From Planococcaceae bacterium Storch 2/2-2 (lineage in GTDB: Bacteria; Bacillota; Bacilli; Bacillales_A; Planococcaceae): 64,000 bases of DNA. The notes below the pieces were generated by a model. That model did not search any database. It worked only from the letters and a program-made list of their open reading frames with translations, and was not told the origin of the DNA. Made by a program: the position numbers and the translations under genes. Position 1 is the first letter of the stretch, and each line of letters begins with the position of its first letter. Shown here piece after piece: positions 61,185 to 64,000 of this stretch. Location of the stretch: the NCBI GenBank assembly GCA_009740415.1, contig WOYE01000009.1, positions 1,178,001 to 1,242,000 on the forward strand, given 5' to 3'.

Positions 61185-62948
61185 TCACCTACTGGCATGA
61201 AGTACTAATTCTTCTAGGAATAACGTGCCGTACTGATGTAATTTCACTTCCCCAACCCCGTGGATTTCTCTTAATTCCTCCAACGATTGAGGCTTTTTTT
61301 CACACAATTCGCGCAATGTACGGTCTGAAAAAATGACGAAAGGTGGTACCGCTTCACGCTGAGCAATTTCCATTCGCAACGTTCGTAACCGCTGAAATAA
61401 CGGATCATCTTTCTCAATTTTCTCCGTTACTTTCTCCTTCTTTTTCATCACACGTTCTTCTCCTACTAATATTTTTTTACCTTTTTCAGTTACTGACAAC
61501 GTCGGATATGGATAGTTTTCTACGTGAACGTACTGTTCGGCGATGAGCCATTCGATAAATTGGGTGATCGATCGAATCGTTTGTCCTTTCATTAAACCGT
61601 ACGTTGAAAGTTCTTGAAAACGTTGATCTCGTATTTTTTGATTGTTCGAACCTGCCAACACTTGTGCGACGAGCCCTTTTCCGTACATTTGTCTCATACG
61701 AACAATACAAGAAAGTACTTTTTGAGCATCGGTCGTCACATCAACGAATACGCGATCGTCCACGCAATTGGAACAACGGCCGCAACCTTCTTCGCGCTGC
61801 TCTCCAAAATAGGTGAGTAAATAACGATCTAAACAACGTTCCGTATGGACGTAATCGACGACTTGTTGAAGCTTTTCCATTTCTTCTTCTCGTCGTTTTT
61901 CATCGCTCGATTGTTCGATTAAAAATCGTTGCGTTTGAACGTCTTGTGGCGCATAGAGTAAGACGCAATCGCTCGGTAGTCCGTCTCTCCCCGCTCGCCC
62001 TGCTTCTTGGTAATACGCTTCGATACTGCTCGGTAATTGGTAATGGATGACGAATCGAACGTTCGATTGATCGATTCCCATTCCGAAGGCATTCGTTGCG
62101 ACGATGATATCGACTCGATTTTCAACGAACGCTCGTTGTGCTTCTTCTCGTTCGCGGTCGCCTAAACCGCCGTGATACATCGTTACCGAAATGCCTTTTC
62201 GCTCGAGTTGACGGCTCACCTCTTCGACCGTTTTTCGAGTCGCCGCATAAATGATTCCTGACTCGCCTTCATACTTCCGCGCATACTGTTCGACGTACGC
62301 CAATCGGTCGATTCCTTTTTCAACAGAAAACGTTAAATTGTCGCGCTCGACACTCGTCGCTACAATGTTCGACGGTTCGATTCCTAATTGATGGCAAATG
62401 TCGCGTTGCACGTTCGGTGTAGCCGTTGCCGTCAAGGCAATGACGGGGGGACGTTCGTCGAATTGATCGAGCAGTTGCCCGATATGCCGGTAGCTCGGTC
62501 GAAAATCGTGCCCCCATTCTGAAATACAGTGCGCTTCATCGATCGCAATAAATGGCACGGTTAGACGGCGTAGCAACTTTTGGAATGACGGAGCACCGAG
62601 CCGTTCAGGAGCTACGTACAATAGTTGAAAATGCCCTCGTTCTGCAAGCGCCATCGTCGCGATGTAAGACGACTCATCGAGTGAACTATTAATAAACGCT
62701 GCTTCGACACCGAGTTGACTCAGCGCGTCGACTTGATCTTTCATTAAAGAAATGAGAGGGGAAATGACGAGTACAGTACCTTCTATTAACAACGCTGGCA
62801 CTTGATAACAGAGCGACTTCCCACCTCCTGTCGGCATGACGCAAAGAAGCGACTGTTCACTCATAATTCGCTCAATCGCTTCCTCTTGTCCTGACCGAAA
62901 TGTGTCATAACCGAAGACGGTTTGTACAATTTGTTTAGCTTGTTGCAT
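61185..62948 (-). CDS. recQ: ATP-dependent DNA helicase RecQ
   Basis: 3'-5' DNA helicase of 587 residues working in recombination and fork repair. Helicase core: Walker A MPTGGGKSLCYQ (about 38-49), DEAH box at 137-140 (FIAIDEAHCISEWGHDFRP), and motif V/VI TNAFGMGIDQSNVRFVIHYQLPSSIEAYYQEAGRAGRDG. The RecQ-Ct zinc site is CLDRYLLTYFGEQREEGCGRCSNC (in parts), and a C-terminal HRDC domain (about 505-585, LRTLRMEIAQREAVPPFVIFSDRTL) completes the normal arrangement. The start is preceded by AAGGAAGG. No unusual change seen. Confidence 0.97.
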   Translation of the reverse strand: MQQAKQIVQTVFGYDTFRSGQEEAIERIMSEQSLLCVMPTGGGKSLCYQVPALLIEGTVLVISPLISLMKDQVDALSQLGVEAAFINSSLDESSYIATMALAERGHFQLLYVAPERLGAPSFQKLLRRLTVPFIAIDEAHCISEWGHDFRPSYRHIGQLLDQFDERPPVIALTATATPNVQRDICHQLGIEPSNIVATSVERDNLTFSVEKGIDRLAYVEQYARKYEGESGIIYAATRKTVEEVSRQLERKGISVTMYHGGLGDREREEAQRAFVENRVDIIVATNAFGMGIDQSNVRFVIHYQLPSSIEAYYQEAGRAGRDGLPSDCVLLYAPQDVQTQRFLIEQSSDEKRREEEMEKLQQVVDYVHTERCLDRYLLTYFGEQREEGCGRCSNCVDDRVFVDVTTDAQKVLSCIVRMRQMYGKGLVAQVLAGSNNQKIRDQRFQELSTYGLMKGQTIRSITQFIEWLIAEQYVHVENYPYPTLSVTEKGKKILVGEERVMKKKEKVTEKIEKDDPLFQRLRTLRMEIAQREAVPPFVIFSDRTLRELCEKKPQSLEELREIHGVGEVKLHQYGTLFLEELVLHASR

Positions 62949-63079
62949 CGATCCGTTCCCTACCTTCCTTCATACGTCCTCTAGTATAACGTTTCTTTCT
63001 TATCTCGTCGCTTGTTCCTCCCTATCAACTTATGGTAAAATACGCCCGTTACGAGTTTTTCGTAGAAAGGATGATCACG

Positions 63080-63859
63080 ATGCTTCAACACGTATTACGC
63101 CCCTTCGTCCAATTGACGGGAAACGATACGGTATCTTCTGTCTTACAACGTTTCACACGTTCACCTTATAGTAAATGTCTCGTACGCCCGTTTCATAAAG
63201 CGTACGCATTAAATGAACGAGAGATGACCCGTCCTCTCGACTCGTTTGAATCGCTACACGATTTATTCACTCGCTCGATTCGGCAAGAACTCCGACCGAT
63301 CGACGATGCACCTACTTCTTTCGTTTCTCCTGCAGATTCCGTCGCTACTTCTTTCGGAACGCTCGATACGACGGACTCCTTCACGATTAAAGGGCATACG
63401 TACTCGTTAACCGACTTATTCGGTGACGAAGCACATGCTGCTCCGTATCGCGAAGGTTCATTCGCTATTTTTTACTTATCGCCACAACATTATCACCATT
63501 TTCATTATCCGGTCGATGGCACGATCGTGAATCGCTATGCACTCGGTAACGTTTCTTATCCCGTCAATTCACTCGGCCTTACGTACGGTGACGCACCATT
63601 TAAAACGAATTATCGCATCATTACAGAACTCCAAACGACGTACGGACGAGTTGCGGTCGTTAAAGTCGGCGCACTCAATGTCAACACGATCGACTTGTAC
63701 CCGTCGAACGGAGTAGCGACAAAAGGAGACGATTTTGGATTTTTCTCATTCGGTTCAACAGTCGTCGTCTTGATCGACTCTACGACACCGTTCCACTGGA
63801 CATTGAGTCCCGACGAAGATGTACGAGTCGGCGAACGTGTCGGTCAATGGGATGTGTAG
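63080..63859 (+). CDS. psd: phosphatidylserine decarboxylase
   Basis: Makes phosphatidylethanolamine from phosphatidylserine at the membrane. The 259-residue proenzyme has the family blocks YALNEREMTRPLDSFESLHDLFTRSIRQELRPID, VSPADSVATSFG, FYLSPQHYHHFHYPVDG and the self-cleavage site FGST (in FFSFGSTVVVLID). Cleavage between Gly and Ser creates the pyruvoyl group; the usual LGST is FGST here, a common variant. Start ATG 63080 has AAAGGA 8 bases upstream. A DedA-family gene begins 3 bases after its stop. The synthase gene (pssA) is not in the window. Confidence 0.95.
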   Translation: MLQHVLRPFVQLTGNDTVSSVLQRFTRSPYSKCLVRPFHKAYALNEREMTRPLDSFESLHDLFTRSIRQELRPIDDAPTSFVSPADSVATSFGTLDTTDSFTIKGHTYSLTDLFGDEAHAAPYREGSFAIFYLSPQHYHHFHYPVDGTIVNRYALGNVSYPVNSLGLTYGDAPFKTNYRIITELQTTYGRVAVVKVGALNVNTIDLYPSNGVATKGDDFGFFSFGSTVVVLIDSTTPFHWTLSPDEDVRVGERVGQWDV

Positions 63860-63862
63860 CTC

Positions 63863-64000
63863 GTGCATTCGCTCGAAACGATTTCTCATTACGGCTATAT
63901 CGCCTGTTACGTCGCACTCGCCCTCGGTTTGTTCGGCTTGCCCGTTCCCGATGAAATCGTCCTCACGTTCATCGGCACATTGACAGCGACTTCTTCTTTT
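63863..64000 (+). CDS. DedA-family membrane protein, N-terminal 46 residues (truncated by the window end)
   Basis: GTG 63863 opens a frame that stays open to the window edge. It encodes LETISHYGYIACYVALALGL and then FGLPVPDEIVLTFIGTLTA, the DedA/SNARE-associated family opening with its GLPVPDE motif. DedA proteins include flippases for undecaprenyl phosphate and phosphatidylethanolamine. Location 3 bases behind psd suggests co-expression with lipid synthesis. Confidence 0.8.
   Translation, partial: MHSLETISHYGYIACYVALALGLFGLPVPDEIVLTFIGTLTATSSF

Overview
The window reads as a chromosomal segment of a Gram-positive bacterium of the order Bacillales (Firmicutes). The support is the conserved order pheS-pheT / rnhC / zapA-cvpA-polX-mutS2 / trxA-uvrC / sdhCAB / murI-rph-rdgB-phosphodiesterase, a T-box leader on pheST, a type I preQ1 riboswitch, CcpA-type cre sites, an LPXTG surface protein and strong AGGAGG ribosome binding sites. 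GTG and TTG starts are common. A meso-diaminopimelate dehydrogenase is present. The genus cannot be fixed from sequence alone. No phage, insertion sequence, CRISPR array or rRNA operon was found; there is one tRNA gene (Arg, anticodon TCT).

Layout. 1-5.8 kb: the 5' end of a ribokinase gene, an ECF sigma factor overlapping its RsiV-like membrane anti-sigma factor, a TPR-like lipoprotein, an OatA-like acyltransferase/SGNH protein and a two-repeat YARHG protein; together they resemble a lysozyme/cell-wall stress locus. 5.9-11.4 kb: purU, a SulP transporter with a UspA partner, a serine-recombinase-like protein without catalytic residues, a degenerate GIY-YIG protein, and a MarR/MFS pair. 11.6-14.3 kb: a lipoprotein with a Gly-rich tail, overlapping a glutathionylspermidine-synthase-like ATP-grasp ligase (compare enterobacterial ygiB-ygiC). 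14.4-20.7 kb: nitroreductase, pRiA4b-ORF-3-like protein, Hsp20, a cyclic-2,3-diphosphoglycerate-synthetase-like protein, and a divergent LysR/EamA pair. 20.8-29.6 kb: tRNA-Arg, then the housekeeping block phosphodiesterase-rdgB-rph-murI, sdhCAB, uvrC and trxA.

29.75-35.75 kb is the most striking part: a sigma-54 module. A sodium/solute symporter and an amidohydrolase are transcribed from a consensus -24/-12 promoter. A PAS-AAA+-Fis activator is divergent to them, and rpoN itself lies convergent to the activator. Three copies of an 18-bp dyad (TGAGTYGA-N2-TCRACTCA type) lie 100-170 bp upstream of the sigma-54 promoter, and cre sites sit on the activator promoter and just before rpoN. The logic read from the sequence is substrate-induced uptake and hydrolysis of an amide-type compound, under carbon catabolite repression at two levels.

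35.8-48.8 kb: a 28-residue membrane microprotein, a DUF350 protein, mutS2, polX, cvpA, zapA; then rnhC-nnr, and pheST with its T-box, and an rRNA methyltransferase. 48.9-53.6 kb: argF with paired ARG boxes, an M42 aminopeptidase, ddh, and a preQ1-controlled queuosine-precursor transporter-queF operon. 53.6-61 kb: one 2451-residue sortase-anchored surface protein with adhesin domains, thirteen SpaA/Cna_B-like domains (four of them duplicated as a block) and a long (GEP)n wall-spanning repeat. 61.2-64 kb: recQ, psd and the start of a DedA-family gene.
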